Shown piece after piece: positions 26,454-37,217 of a DNA stretch of 64,000 bases. Source of the stretch: CAVVNP01 sp963800235. Lineage in GTDB: Bacteria > Actinomycetota > Acidimicrobiia > Acidimicrobiales > Iamiaceae. The stretch is from contig CAWDAD010000001.1 of NCBI GenBank assembly GCA_963800235.1, forward strand, positions 372,001 to 436,000, in the 5' to 3' direction. The notes below the pieces were generated by a model. The model saw nothing but the letters and a program-made list of their open reading frames with translations. It had not been told where the DNA came from and did not search any database. Numbering within the stretch: the first letter of the stretch is position 1; every line of letters starts with the position of its first letter. A program made the position numbers and the translations under genes.

Positions 26454-28283
26454 ATGCCAGACCACCGCCGTCGAGCAGCGTCGCGACCACGTTCGGCGGT
26501 CGTGGCGGTGGTGGCGGCGCTGGTGCTCTCGGCGGTGCTCTCGAGCTGCGGGTCCGGCACGGCGCTCCCGAAGACCAACGGGCTCACCTCGGCGTCGGAC
26601 CACCCGACCCGCGGCGGTCAGCTCACCTACGGCCTCGAGGCCGAGACCACCGACATGTGCGGCATCAGCGCCACCCTCGACATCTCCGGCATCGAGAAGT
26701 ACAACGCGATCTACGACACGCTGACCCGGCCCGAGATCCTGAACGGCAAGCTCGTGTACACGCCGTGGCTGGCCCAGAACGTCACCCACACGCCGGACTA
26801 CATGACCTGGACCATCGACGTGCGCAGCGGCGTCAAGTTCCACGACGGCACCGATCTGACCGGCAAGGTCGTCTACGACAACCTCATCGGGTACTCGCAG
26901 AAGTCGCTGCTCTTCAGCTTCGTGCTGAACAACATCGACAAGATCACCCAGACCGGCCCGATGCAGGTCACCGTCGCCATGAAGAAGCCCTGGGTGGCCT
27001 TCGACGCCTACCTGTGGGGCAGCGGGCGCGTGGGGATGATGGCCGAGCAGCAGCTCACCGGCATCGACCCCAAGACCGGCCAGCCGACCACCCCGGCGCC
27101 GGACTGCACCCGGACCCCGATCGGCACCGGGCCCTTCATGTTCTCGGTGTTCAACAAGACCAACCCGTCGAAGGGCGCCATCCGCAGCAACATCGACAGC
27201 AACTGGAAGCTGTACGAGAGCATGACCCTGGTGCGGAACCCGCACTACTGGGTGAAGGCGCCGGACGGCAAGCCGTACCCCTACGTCGACGGCATCACCT
27301 TCAAGCCGATGCCCGAGGCCACCCAGAAGCGCTTCGCCCTGCAGTCCGGTGAGATCAACATCGGCCACTACAGCGGCGCCGACGACCAGCGCGCCCTCGA
27401 GGAGTTCCGCGTCGCCGGCAGCGCCAACTACGTCAAGACCAACAAGTACAGCGAGCTGGCCTTCGTGCAGACCAACGACACCAAGCCGCCGTTCAACAAC
27501 CAGCTCTTCCGCCAGGCGCTGCAGTACGGCATCAACCGCGACGACATCAACACGATCATCAACCAGGACCTCTTCACCGTCGCCGACAGCCCCTTCGCGC
27601 CCGGCGTCACGGGTCACCTCGACAAGACGGGCTGGCCGAAGTACGACCCGGCAAAGGCCAAGCAGCTGCTGCAGCAGTACCTCGACTCGCCCGAGGGCAA
27701 GAAGGCGTTCCCCAACGGCAAGGTGAGCATCACCCTCGACCTGACCCCGGACACCGGGGTGATCCAGATCGGCCAGCTCCTGCAGCAGAAGGCCAAGTCG
27801 TTCGGCGTCGACGTCAAGCTCAACCCGGTCGAGCAGGTGAACCTGATCAACAAGGCGATCGCCCGCGACTACGAGTTCATGGTCTTCCGCAACTGGCCCG
27901 GCGGCGACCCCGACGTCGACTTCGTGTGGTGGCACTGCGGCGACCCGAGCACCCTCACCCCCGAGATGAAGGCCAAGTTCCCGAACTTCACCCCCTCGGC
28001 CAACCCGGTGAACTTCATGGGCTTCTGCGACCCGGCCATCGACGACGCCCTCGACACCGGCCGGTCGAGCTCGGACCCCGCCGTCCGGCAGAAGGCCTAC
28101 GAGTCGATCTCCACCCGCTGGGCGCAGGAGGGCTGGGCGCAGCTGGCCTGGTACCAGACCTGGGCCATCGGGTTCGGGCCCAAGGTCCACGGCATCTACG
28201 GCCCGAACTTCCCGAACGGCGGTACGCCGTTCCCGGGCCTGGCCACCGGCCACCCGCTGTTCGGCATCTGGATCGACAAGTGA
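26454..28283 (+). CDS. Peptide ABC transporter substrate-binding lipoprotein (SBP family 5)
   Basis: The 609-aa protein starts with a basic n-region, the hydrophobic stretch VVAVVAALVLSAVLSSC, and a lipobox (LSSC) whose Cys would be lipidated outside the membrane. The mature part has family-5 features: GGQLTYGLEAE, YTPWLAQNVT, VKFHDGTDLT, PIGTGPF, LVRNPHYW, RQALQYGINRDDI and TVADSPFAPG. It would capture oligopeptides or a similar ligand and deliver it to the permeases encoded downstream. GGAGGA lies 8 nt before the ATG. Confidence 0.92.
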   Translation: MPDHRRRAASRPRSAVVAVVAALVLSAVLSSCGSGTALPKTNGLTSASDHPTRGGQLTYGLEAETTDMCGISATLDISGIEKYNAIYDTLTRPEILNGKLVYTPWLAQNVTHTPDYMTWTIDVRSGVKFHDGTDLTGKVVYDNLIGYSQKSLLFSFVLNNIDKITQTGPMQVTVAMKKPWVAFDAYLWGSGRVGMMAEQQLTGIDPKTGQPTTPAPDCTRTPIGTGPFMFSVFNKTNPSKGAIRSNIDSNWKLYESMTLVRNPHYWVKAPDGKPYPYVDGITFKPMPEATQKRFALQSGEINIGHYSGADDQRALEEFRVAGSANYVKTNKYSELAFVQTNDTKPPFNNQLFRQALQYGINRDDINTIINQDLFTVADSPFAPGVTGHLDKTGWPKYDPAKAKQLLQQYLDSPEGKKAFPNGKVSITLDLTPDTGVIQIGQLLQQKAKSFGVDVKLNPVEQVNLINKAIARDYEFMVFRNWPGGDPDVDFVWWHCGDPSTLTPEMKAKFPNFTPSANPVNFMGFCDPAIDDALDTGRSSSDPAVRQKAYESISTRWAQEGWAQLAWYQTWAIGFGPKVHGIYGPNFPNGGTPFPGLATGHPLFGIWIDK

Positions 28284-28323
28284 GCTCGCGTCCCGCAGCG
28301 ACCCCGACCGACAGGAGCCACCC

Positions 28324-29274
28324 GTGATCTTCGTCAAGAAAATCATCTCGCTGGTGGTGGTGGTCATCGTGGTGACCCTGCTCACCTCGGTGATGGTCGG
28401 GCTGCTCCCGGGCGACGCCGCCCGGGCCATCCAGCCCTTCGCCACCGATGCCCAGCTCAAGCCGCTGCGCGCCGAGCTGGGGCTCAACAAGAGCATCCCC
28501 GCCCGCTACCTCGACTGGCTCGACAACGCCGTCCACGGCGACCTCGGCAACTACTACAACGCCGGCGGCGGCAAGCAGCCCGTCATGGACCGCCTGAAGA
28601 ACGCCCTGCCGATCTCGCTCGAGCTGATGATCCTGGCCCAGATCCTCTCGTTGCTCGTGGCCGTGCCGTTAGGCGTGATCTCCGCCTACCGAGCCGGGAA
28701 GTGGATGGACAAGGTGATCACCTCCGGGGCCTTCGCGGCCCTGGCCTTCCCCTCCTTCGCCGTCGGCCTCTTCCTCGCCTACTTCCTGGGGGTGAAGGCG
28801 CACATCTTCCCCCCGTCGGGCTACACGAGGCTGACCGCCGACCCGATCAAGAACCTCAAGAGCCTGACCCTGCCGGTGGTCAGCCTGGCCCTGGGCCAGA
28901 TCGCCGTCTACATGCGCCTGCTGCGCACCGACATGGTGGCCACGCTGCAGGAGGACTTCATCCTGATGGCGAAGTCGAAGGGCATCTCCGACCGCCGGGT
29001 CCTCTGGCGCCACGCCCTGCGACCGTCGAGCATCACCCTGCTCACCGTGGCCGGCCTGAACGTCGGCACCCTGATCGGGTCCACGCTCGTCATCGAGCAG
29101 CTGTTCTTCATCCCCGGCATGGGCCTGATGATCGCCGAGGCCATCTTCACCCGGCAGTACCTGGCACTGCAGAGCGCCATCGTGGTGGTGGCCCTGATCT
29201 ACGTGCTGGTGAACTTCGCCCTCGACTTCGTGTACACGATCGTCGATCCCCGCATCCGAGCCAGGAGGGCCTGA
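28324..29274 (+). CDS. Peptide ABC transporter permease (DppB type)
   Basis: The 316-aa integral membrane protein has six predicted membrane segments, beginning IISLVVVVIVVTLLTSVMVG. It contains the EAA cytoplasmic loop (TLQEDFILMAKSKGISDRRVLWRHALRPS) that contacts the ATPases. The GTG start has AGGAG upstream. It is the second gene of the operon; the next gene starts 1 bp after its stop. Confidence 0.92.
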   Translation: MIFVKKIISLVVVVIVVTLLTSVMVGLLPGDAARAIQPFATDAQLKPLRAELGLNKSIPARYLDWLDNAVHGDLGNYYNAGGGKQPVMDRLKNALPISLELMILAQILSLLVAVPLGVISAYRAGKWMDKVITSGAFAALAFPSFAVGLFLAYFLGVKAHIFPPSGYTRLTADPIKNLKSLTLPVVSLALGQIAVYMRLLRTDMVATLQEDFILMAKSKGISDRRVLWRHALRPSSITLLTVAGLNVGTLIGSTLVIEQLFFIPGMGLMIAEAIFTRQYLALQSAIVVVALIYVLVNFALDFVYTIVDPRIRARRA

Positions 29275-29275
29275 G

Positions 29276-30207
29276 GTGTCCGACATCGCGGTAGATCCCC
29301 GGGCCGGAGCGGTCGAGGCCGGGGTCGGCACCGACCACGAGACCGAGCTGGCGGAGGAGAGCAAGGGCCTGGGCGTGGCCGCATGGCTGGCGATCGCCTG
29401 GCTCGTCTTCATCCTGATCCTGGCCCTCTTCGCCTCCCACCTGCCGGTCGGCGACCCCTACCAGAGCATCGCCGCCATCGCCCGCAAGGGCCCGCTGCAG
29501 GTGTCGGGGCACCTCCTCGGCGGCGACGTGCTCGGACGCGACATGCTGGCCCGCACCGCCTACGGCGCCCAGCACTCGCTGGCCATCAGCTTCGGTGCGG
29601 TCGGCTTCGGGTTCGTGATCGGCGGCCTGCTCGGCCTCATCGCCGGCTTCGTCGGCGGGCGCACCGACACCGTGCTGACCGCCATCTTCGACATCTTCCT
29701 GGCCTTCCCGGCCCTGGTGCTGGCCCTGACGCTGGTCACCTTCCTGAAGGGCCAGAGCGTCGGGGGCTTCGACTTCAGCGCCCAGTGGGTGCTGGTGCTG
29801 GCCCTCGGCATCGTGTCCATCCCGCTCCTGGCCCGCATCACCCGGGCCAGCACGCTCAGCTGGGCCCAGCGCGAGTTCGTGCTGGCCGCCAAGGCCCAGG
29901 GCGCGACCTCCTGGCGGATCATGTTCCGCGAGGTCCTGCCGAACGTGCTGCCCGCCATGCTCGCCATCGCCCTGCTCGGCGTCGGCGTGGCGATGGTCGC
30001 CGAGGCCGGGCTGTCGGTGCTCGGCGTCGGCACCCGCTGCCCACGCCGTCCTGGGGCAACATGATCGCCGACGGCCGGTCGAACCTGTCCGACGCCCCCC
30101 ACATCGTGTTCATCCCCTCGATCATGATCTTCCTCACGGTGCTGTCGCTCAACTACCTGGGCGACGTCATCCGGGACCGCTTCGACGTACGGGAGAGTGC
30201 CCTGTGA
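29276..30207 (+). CDS. Peptide ABC transporter permease (DppC type), apparent one-base frameshift
   Basis: The first frame encodes the N-terminus and most membrane segments, through the EAA loop (REFVLAAKAQGATSWRIMFREVLPNVLP) and VAEAGLSVLGVGT. It then runs into a short nonsense tail, stopping at 30064. The expected C-terminus continues in the next frame (LPTPSWGNMIADGRSNLSD through FDVRESAL) to the TGA at 30207. Adding one C to the CCC at 30033-30035 would restore GTPLPTPSWGN. Neither part shows other decay. The gene is therefore either freshly mutated or affected by a sequencing error. Confidence 0.85.
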
Positions 30208-31319
30208 GCCAGACCACCACGACCGACGCCGAGTCGCCCGACGACGGTCCCCTGCTGCACGTCGAGGACCTCACCACCAGCTTCAGCTCCGACCGGGGAA
30301 CGGTGCGGGCGGTGCGGGGGGTCAACCTCGAGCTGAAGCGGGGCAAGACCCTCGGCATCGTGGGCGAGTCCGGCTCGGGCAAGTCGGTCCTCTCCCGGTC
30401 GATCATGGGGCTGCTGCCGAGCAACGCCAGGCGCAGCGGCACCGTGCGCTTCGAGGGCGACGACATCTCCGACCTGAGCGGCTCGGTGATGCGCGACTAC
30501 TGGGGCTCGAAGATGTCGATGGTCTTCCAGGACCCGATGACCGCGCTCAACCCGGTCATGCGCATCGGCAAGCAGATCACCGAGTCGATCCACCAGCACC
30601 TCGACGTCGACAACGACTTCGCCAACGAGACCGCGCTGGCCCTGCTCACCTCGGTCGGCATCCCCGAGCCCCAGCGCCGGCTGCGGGAGTACCCCCACCA
30701 GATGTCGGGCGGCATGCGCCAGCGGGTGATGATCGCCATCGCCCTGGCCTGCGGTCCCAAGCTGCTCTTCGCCGACGAGCCCACCACCGCCCTCGACGTG
30801 ACGGTGCAGGCCCAGATCCTCGACCTGCTGCAGCAGCAGCAGCGCGAGCGGTACATGGCCATGATCCTCGTCACCCACGACCTCGGCGTGGTCGCCGGGC
30901 GCGCCGACGACATCGCGGTGATGTACGCCGGCACGCATCGTCGAGCAGGCCCCCACCGGCGTGCTCTTCCGGGAGATGGCCCACCCCTACACCGAGGCGC
31001 TGCTCAAGTCGATCCCCAAGCTCGAGCAGCCGAGCCACACCCGGCTCGAGGCCATCGCCGGCCGACCGCCCGACCTGGTGAACCTGCCCAAGGGCTGCAA
31101 GTTCGCCCCCCGCTGCCCCTACGCCCAGGACCGCTGCCGCGAGGAGGACCCCGTCTTGCAGGAGCACGGCACGCCCGGCCACGAGTACGCCTGCTTCTTC
31201 CCGGTCGGCACCCCCGAGGGCGCCGAGGCCCTGGCCCGCAACCGCAAGCAGCAGCAGGACCAGCCGCCGCTGGAAGCGGGCACCGAGAAGCCCGAGCCCA
31301 CCGCGGGAGCGTCGGCCTG

Positions 31320-31320
<1 letters not shown>
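30204..31320 (+). CDS. Peptide ABC transporter ATPase (DppD type), apparent one-base frameshift
   Basis: The ATPase domain has Walker A GESGSGKS, MSGGMRQRV, Walker B LLFADEPTTALD and the H-loop VTHD. After AVMYAG the frame is lost. The normal continuation (RIVEQAPTGVLFREMAHPYTEALLKSIPK, then the Cys-rich CKFAPRCPYAQDRC domain) lies in another frame ending at 31320. Removing the A at 30933 restores GGC CGC ATC GTC GAG. The corrected protein is 371 aa. The GTG start overlaps the permease stop as GTGA. Read without correction, the frame runs on into the next ATPase gene, which is an artefact. Confidence 0.85.
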
Positions 31321-32600
<1,280 letters not shown>

Positions 32601-32642
32601 GGGCCGGGCCGGGGCGTCGCCTCGGCGATGACGGACGCGGCG

Positions 32643-33275
32643 TCAGCCGGCGTCGGGCGTGACCGTGTCGGCGACCCGCCAGCAGTACCAGGCGGCCACG
32701 CTGCGGTACGGGCGGAAGCGCTCCCCCGCCCGGTCGAGCGCTTCCGGCGTGGGCAGGTCGGCGAGGTCGTAGGCCCGGGCGAAGCCGGCGCGCACCCCGT
32801 AGTCGCCGACCGGCCAGACGTCGGGCCGGCGGAGCGTGAACATCAGGAACATGTGGGCGGTCCACGGCCCGATCCCCCGGACCTGGGTGAGCTCGGCCTC
32901 GACGGCGTCGTCGTCCAGTCGGCCGATGCGGGCCAGGCGGACCCGACCGCCGGCCACCTTGGTCGCCAGGTCGAGCAGGGACGCCACCTTGCTGGCCGAC
33001 AGCCCCGCCCCCCGGAGCGAGGCCGGGTCGACGGCCAGCACGGCCTCGGCGGTGAACGGGCCGTCGACGGTGGCCCGCACGCGACCCCAGATGGCCCGGG
33101 CCGCCCGACCGGCGAGCTGCTGGTGGACGATCGAGCGGGCCAGGGCGACGAAGCGCTCGTCCGCCCGCTCCGGTCGACGCATGCGGCACGGGCCGTGGAG
33201 CCGCACCAGCTCGGCCATGACCGGGTCGCGCTCGGCCAGGGCCAGGCTGGCCGCCCGGAGGCTGGGAACAGCCAC
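32643..33275 (-). CDS. DNA-3-methyladenine glycosylase II-like protein (HhH-GPD)
   Basis: The 210-aa protein is a compact AlkA-type glycosylase. It has SIVHQQLAGRAARAIW, a helix-hairpin-helix LTQVRGIGPWTAHMFLMF, and the catalytic Asp in WPVGDYGVRAG. It would excise alkylated bases during base-excision repair. It lacks the N-terminal AlkA domain. It lies 6 bp downstream of the TIGR03085 gene and is probably cotranscribed with it. A second AlkA-like gene is at 36210. Confidence 0.87.
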   Translation of the reverse strand: MAVPSLRAASLALAERDPVMAELVRLHGPCRMRRPERADERFVALARSIVHQQLAGRAARAIWGRVRATVDGPFTAEAVLAVDPASLRGAGLSASKVASLLDLATKVAGGRVRLARIGRLDDDAVEAELTQVRGIGPWTAHMFLMFTLRRPDVWPVGDYGVRAGFARAYDLADLPTPEALDRAGERFRPYRSVAAWYCWRVADTVTPDAG

Positions 33276-33281
33276 CGCCGG

Positions 33282-33929
33282 TCAGAGGCCGAAGGACGTG
33301 GACCGCACGGCAGCCACCGCCTCGTCGGCCCCGACGAGCTCGACCTGGCCGGGCCGCCCGTAGCCGAAGAGCAGCAGCTCGACGGGAGGACCGACGATCT
33401 CGACCCGCCGGGAGCCCGAGATGGCGGTGGCCGTACGTCCGTCCGGGGTGCGCAGCGTGATGCCGAGCGGCCGGGCCCGGCGGAACAGCAGCTTGGAGGC
33501 CGGCTTCAGGAGGGCCCAGACGGCGTCGTCGAGGTCGGACCGATCGGTGCGGGGTCCCTCGCCGTTCGCCCGCCGCACGTCCTCGTGGTGGATGACGTAC
33601 TCGGCCAGGTTGACCCGGTACCGCAGCGGCCCGATCAGCGACAGCGGCGCCGGCGGACCGGAGCGGACCCGGTCGATCACGGCGGGGAACCCCCGCTCGA
33701 GCTCTCGCGCCATGTGCTGCTCGGTGATCCGGGCCATGCGGTCGCCGACCGGTCCCAGCCGGCCCTCGAGCAGGATCCCGGGTGCGCCGATGGGGTCGCG
33801 CTCGCGGACCACCAGGTGGGCGGCCAGGTCGGCGGTGGTCCACCCCTCGCACAGGGTGGGCGCATCGGGCCCCAGCCAGTCGAACAGGTCGCAGAGCTCG
33901 CGGCGCTCGCGCTGGTCCAGGTCGGACAT
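33282..33929 (-). CDS. TIGR03085 family DinB-fold metal-binding protein
   Basis: The 215-aa protein matches the actinobacterial TIGR03085/mycothiol-dependent maleylpyruvate-isomerase-like group. It has PTLCEGWTTADLAAHLVVRERDP, the His-containing VNLAEYVIHHEDVRRANG, and FGYGRPGQVELVG. The His residues suit a metal site of the DinB four-helix fold. Its substrate is unknown. It is consistent with a mycothiol-using organism (mshC is in the window). The ATG has TACCGT 7 nt upstream in a promoter shared with the cyclophilin gene. Confidence 0.82.
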   Translation of the reverse strand: MSDLDQRERRELCDLFDWLGPDAPTLCEGWTTADLAAHLVVRERDPIGAPGILLEGRLGPVGDRMARITEQHMARELERGFPAVIDRVRSGPPAPLSLIGPLRYRVNLAEYVIHHEDVRRANGEGPRTDRSDLDDAVWALLKPASKLLFRRARPLGITLRTPDGRTATAISGSRRVEIVGPPVELLLFGYGRPGQVELVGADEAVAAVRSTSFGL

Positions 33930-33936
33930 GACGGCG

Positions 33937-33954
33937 ACGGTAGTGCGTTACCGT
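33937..33954. promoter_or_regulatory. Palindromic divergent leaderless promoter
   Basis: ACGGTA (33937-33942) and TACCGT (33949-33954) form a perfect inverted repeat around 6 bp. Each arm reads as a TACCGT -10 box on one strand, 7 nt before the TIGR03085 ATG and 6 nt before the cyclophilin ATG. The whole divergent gap is 31 bp. Confidence 0.55.
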
Positions 33955-33960
33955 CGACCC

Positions 33961-34437
33961 ATGGCCAAGCCTCCCGACCTGCAGATCGACCAGAGCAAGG
34001 TGTTCGACGTGGTGCTCGACACCGACCGGGGTCAGATCGCCATGACCCTCGACCCCAAGCTGGCGCCCACGACGGTGAACCACTTCGTGGTCCAGGCCCG
34101 TGACGGCTTCTACGACGGGCTGACCTTCCACCGGGTCGTGCCCGAGTTCGTGATCCAGGGCGGCGACCCCGACGGCACAGGCCGGGGCGGACCCGGCTAC
34201 ACCTTCGCCGACGAGCCGGTGCGCGGTGAGTACACGCTCGGGGCGGTGGCCATGGCCAACGCCGGGCCCAACACCAACGGCTCGCAGTTCTTCATCTGCA
34301 TCGACGACTGCCGCAGCAAGCTGCAGCCGCTCTACAACCTGTTCGGGTACGTCACCGACGGCATCGACGTGGCCCAGTCGATCCAGGTCGGCGATCGGAT
34401 CAACACGGTCAGCGTCGCCGAGCGCGACCCGGCCTGA
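33961..34437 (+). CDS. Peptidyl-prolyl cis-trans isomerase (cyclophilin type)
   Basis: The 158-aa single-domain cyclophilin shows APTTVNHFVVQARDGFYDGLTFHRVVPEFVIQGGDP, GGPGYTFADE, MANAGPNTNGSQFFI and LFGYVTDG. The catalytic Arg (FHR) and the QFF segment are intact. It has no signal peptide or anchor, so it is cytoplasmic. It catalyses prolyl isomerisation in folding. The mRNA is probably leaderless. Confidence 0.93.
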   Translation: MAKPPDLQIDQSKVFDVVLDTDRGQIAMTLDPKLAPTTVNHFVVQARDGFYDGLTFHRVVPEFVIQGGDPDGTGRGGPGYTFADEPVRGEYTLGAVAMANAGPNTNGSQFFICIDDCRSKLQPLYNLFGYVTDGIDVAQSIQVGDRINTVSVAERDPA

Positions 34438-34447
34438 CCCGCCCCCG

Positions 34448-36136
34448 GTGGGGCACGACCCGGCTCCGCTGGAGCTCAACCTGGCCGCCGTGCACGAGGC
34501 GGTGGCCGCTGCCATCCCCGACCGCGAGTGCGTCGTCTGGCGCGACCGGCGACTGACGTGGGCACAGACGACCGAGCGAACGCGGCGGCTGGCGGACGTG
34601 CTGCTGACCCACGGCCTCGGCCGCCACGGTGACCTCTCCGCCTGCCAGGGCTGGGAGTCGCCGCAGGACCTGGTCGCCCTCTACCTGCTGAACGGCAACG
34701 AGTACCTCGAGGGCATGCTCGGCGCCTACAAGGCGGGGGCCGCGCCCTTCAACGTCAACTACCGGTACGTGGCCGACGAGCTGGCCTACGTGCTGGCCGA
34801 CGCCGGCTCCCGGGCCATCGTGTACCACGGCCGGTTCGCGTCGACCCTCGCCGAGGTGCTCGACCGCCTGCCCGAGGTGGAGCTGCTCCTGCGGGTCGAC
34901 GACGGCTCGGGCGACGAGCTGCTGCCGGGGGCCGTCGACTACGAGGAGGCGCTGGCGGCAGCCTCGTCCGAGCGGCCCGACGTCGACTGGCGGGGTGACG
35001 ACCTCTACGTCGTCTACACCGGCGGCACGACCGGTCGACCCAAGGGCGTGCTCTGGCGCCAGGCCGACTTCCTCGTGGCCGCCCTCGGGGTGCGGCGTCG
35101 CGACGGCACCGAGCACCGAGACCTCGACGAGCTGGTGGCCGGCGCCGCCCGCGACCACCGGCTGCGGGTGCTGCCCGCTCCCCCGCTCATGCACGGCGCC
35201 GCCCACTGGAACGCCATCAGCGCGTGGATCGCCGGCGGGACCGTGGTCATGCAGGACGACACGTCGAGGCTCGACGCCGCGGACGTGCTGTCCACCTGCG
35301 AGCGGGAGTCGGTCACCTCGCTGCTGATCGTCGGCGACGCCTTCGCCCGCCCGCTGCTCGACGAGCTCGACCGCCACCACCACGACCTCTCCGCGCTGCG
35401 CTACCTGCTCACCGGCGGCGCCATCCTCAGCCCGTCGGTGAAGGTCGAGCTGCGCCGGCGGCTGCCCGACCTGTCGATCGTCGACGTGCTCGGCTCGTCG
35501 GAGACCGGACGCCAGGCGGTGCACCGCACCCGTGGTCGCACGGGCGAGGACGACGGCGCCCGGCCGGACGACGGCTTCGTGCCGTCGGAAACCACCGCGG
35601 TCATCAGCGGGGACCGGACGCGCTTCGTGCGGGCGGGCGACCCCGAGCTCGGCTGGCTGACCCAGCGAGGCCGGGTGCCGCGAGGGTTCCTCGGCGACGA
35701 GACCAAGACGGCCGAGACGTTCCCCGTCGTCGACGGCGAGCGGGTGGCGGTGGCCGGTGATCGAGCCCGGCTGCGGGCCGACGGCACCGTCGAGCTGCAC
35801 GGCCGGGACTCGGCCACCATCAACACCGGCGGCGAGAAGGTGTTCGCCGAGGAGGTGGAGCAGGCCCTCAAGCAGCACCCCGACGTGTACGACGCCCTGG
35901 TGGTCGGCCGTCCGAGCGAGCGCTGGGGCAACGAGGTGGTGGCGGTGGTGCAGCTCCGCGGCGGCGGACCCGGCTCCGACGAGCGCACCGCCGAGGTGCT
36001 CGAGGCCGCCGGGAGGCACCTGGCCCGCTACAAGCTGCCCAAGCGGATCGTCTACCGGGACCGCGTCGAGCGCAGCCCCAGCGGCAAGCCGGACTACGCC
36101 TGGGCACGCGCCCAGCTCGACGACCCCGCCCGGTGA
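34448..36136 (+). CDS. Acyl-CoA synthetase (AMP-binding family)
   Basis: The 562-aa ANL-family enzyme has the P-loop YTGGTTGRPKGVLW, then LTGGAILSPSVKVELRRRLP, VLGSSETG, and near the end DSATINTGGEKVFAEEVEQAL and the catalytic Lys region SGKPDYAWAR. It would activate a carboxylic acid to acyl-CoA via acyl-AMP. The substrate is unknown. The GTG start lies 10 nt after the cyclophilin stop, so they may be cotranscribed. Confidence 0.9.
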   Translation: MGHDPAPLELNLAAVHEAVAAAIPDRECVVWRDRRLTWAQTTERTRRLADVLLTHGLGRHGDLSACQGWESPQDLVALYLLNGNEYLEGMLGAYKAGAAPFNVNYRYVADELAYVLADAGSRAIVYHGRFASTLAEVLDRLPEVELLLRVDDGSGDELLPGAVDYEEALAAASSERPDVDWRGDDLYVVYTGGTTGRPKGVLWRQADFLVAALGVRRRDGTEHRDLDELVAGAARDHRLRVLPAPPLMHGAAHWNAISAWIAGGTVVMQDDTSRLDAADVLSTCERESVTSLLIVGDAFARPLLDELDRHHHDLSALRYLLTGGAILSPSVKVELRRRLPDLSIVDVLGSSETGRQAVHRTRGRTGEDDGARPDDGFVPSETTAVISGDRTRFVRAGDPELGWLTQRGRVPRGFLGDETKTAETFPVVDGERVAVAGDRARLRADGTVELHGRDSATINTGGEKVFAEEVEQALKQHPDVYDALVVGRPSERWGNEVVAVVQLRGGGPGSDERTAEVLEAAGRHLARYKLPKRIVYRDRVERSPSGKPDYAWARAQLDDPAR

Positions 36137-36209
36137 CCCGGCCTCAGACGGCAGGCGGGGCACCTGAGCCGGGCTAGCGTCCCCCGAGCCGGACGAACGT
36201 CCGTTCCCC

Positions 36210-37109
36210 ATGGCTGCCCACGTCCTCACCCTCCCCTTCCCGGTCGATCTGCGGCCGACCCTCGGCGCCCTGCGCCGGGGCCGGGGCGATCCCACCTTCT
36301 GCTTCGCCGCCGACGGCGTGTGGCGGGCGACCCGGACGGCGGACGGGCCGGCGACGCTGCACCTCCGGGCCCTCGCCCCCGACCGGCTCCAGCTCCGGGC
36401 CTGGGGAGCGGGACGCGACCGGGCGCTCGACGGCGCCCTCGACCTCGTCGGCGGGCGCGACGACCCGGGCTCGTTCCGACCGCCTGACCGCCTGCTGCAC
36501 GAGCTGCACCGCCGCCGACCGGGCCTGCGGATCCCGCGCACCGGCGCGGTCACCGAGGCGCTCATCCCGACGGTGCTCGAGCAGAAGGTCACCGGCGTCG
36601 AGGCCCGCCGCTCGTACCACCAGCTGATCCGGCGGTGGAGCGGTCCGGCGCCCGGACCCGGCGGTCTCTGGCTCCCTCCCGACCCGGCGGTGGTCGCCGA
36701 CCTCCCCTACTACGAGCTGCACCTGGTCGGCGTCGAGCGCAAGCGGGCCGACACCCTCCGCCGGGTGTCGGCGCACGCCCGCCGCCTCGACGAGGCCGCC
36801 GAGCTCCCCCTCGCCGAGGCCTACCGGCGGCTCCGGGCGGTGCCGGGGATCGGGTCGTGGTCCGCCGGCGAGGTGGGGAGGACGGCCCTCGGCGACGCCG
36901 ACGCGGTCAGCGTGGGCGACTACCACGTGCCCCACCAGATCGCCTACGCCCTGGCCGGCGAGCACCGGGCCACCGACGAGCGCATGCTCGAGCTGCTGCT
37001 GCCCTACGCGGGTCACCGTGGCCGGGTCCAGCGCCTGGTCGAGCTGGCCGGCATCGGCCCGCCCCGTCGGGCCCCGCGCGCCCGGCTCCGCAGCATCGCC
37101 CGCATCTGA
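36210..37109 (+). CDS. AlkA-like DNA glycosylase with N-terminal domain
   Basis: The 299-aa protein has an N-terminal beta-rich domain like AlkA_N (residues 1-100). An HhH-GPD domain follows: AVTEALIPTVLEQKVTGVEARRSYHQL, hairpin LRAVPGIGSWSAGEVGR, and the catalytic Asp in VSVGDYHVPHQIAYAL. It would excise damaged bases. The family is like the gene at 32643 but longer and not its close copy. A TAGCGT box at 36175-36180 suggests a leader of about 23 nt, containing a GGAC-GAAC-GTCC hairpin. Confidence 0.8.
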   Translation: MAAHVLTLPFPVDLRPTLGALRRGRGDPTFCFAADGVWRATRTADGPATLHLRALAPDRLQLRAWGAGRDRALDGALDLVGGRDDPGSFRPPDRLLHELHRRRPGLRIPRTGAVTEALIPTVLEQKVTGVEARRSYHQLIRRWSGPAPGPGGLWLPPDPAVVADLPYYELHLVGVERKRADTLRRVSAHARRLDEAAELPLAEAYRRLRAVPGIGSWSAGEVGRTALGDADAVSVGDYHVPHQIAYALAGEHRATDERMLELLLPYAGHRGRVQRLVELAGIGPPRRAPRARLRSIARI

Positions 37110-37217
37110 GCCCTGCGACCGGGCGGCTCGGTCCTCGGGGCCGGAGCTCCAGGCCGGGGTGCAGCCCGATCCGGGCCGGGGGCCGCTGCCCGACGACGAC
37201 CGCTGCTCGCGGCCGGC

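Noticed and set aside
25179..28496. Very long minus-strand open frame (about 1105 codons) across the transporter genes
   Set aside because: Only its last 351 codons are a real TPR gene. The rest is antisense to clearly coding SBP and permease sequence, an effect of high GC.
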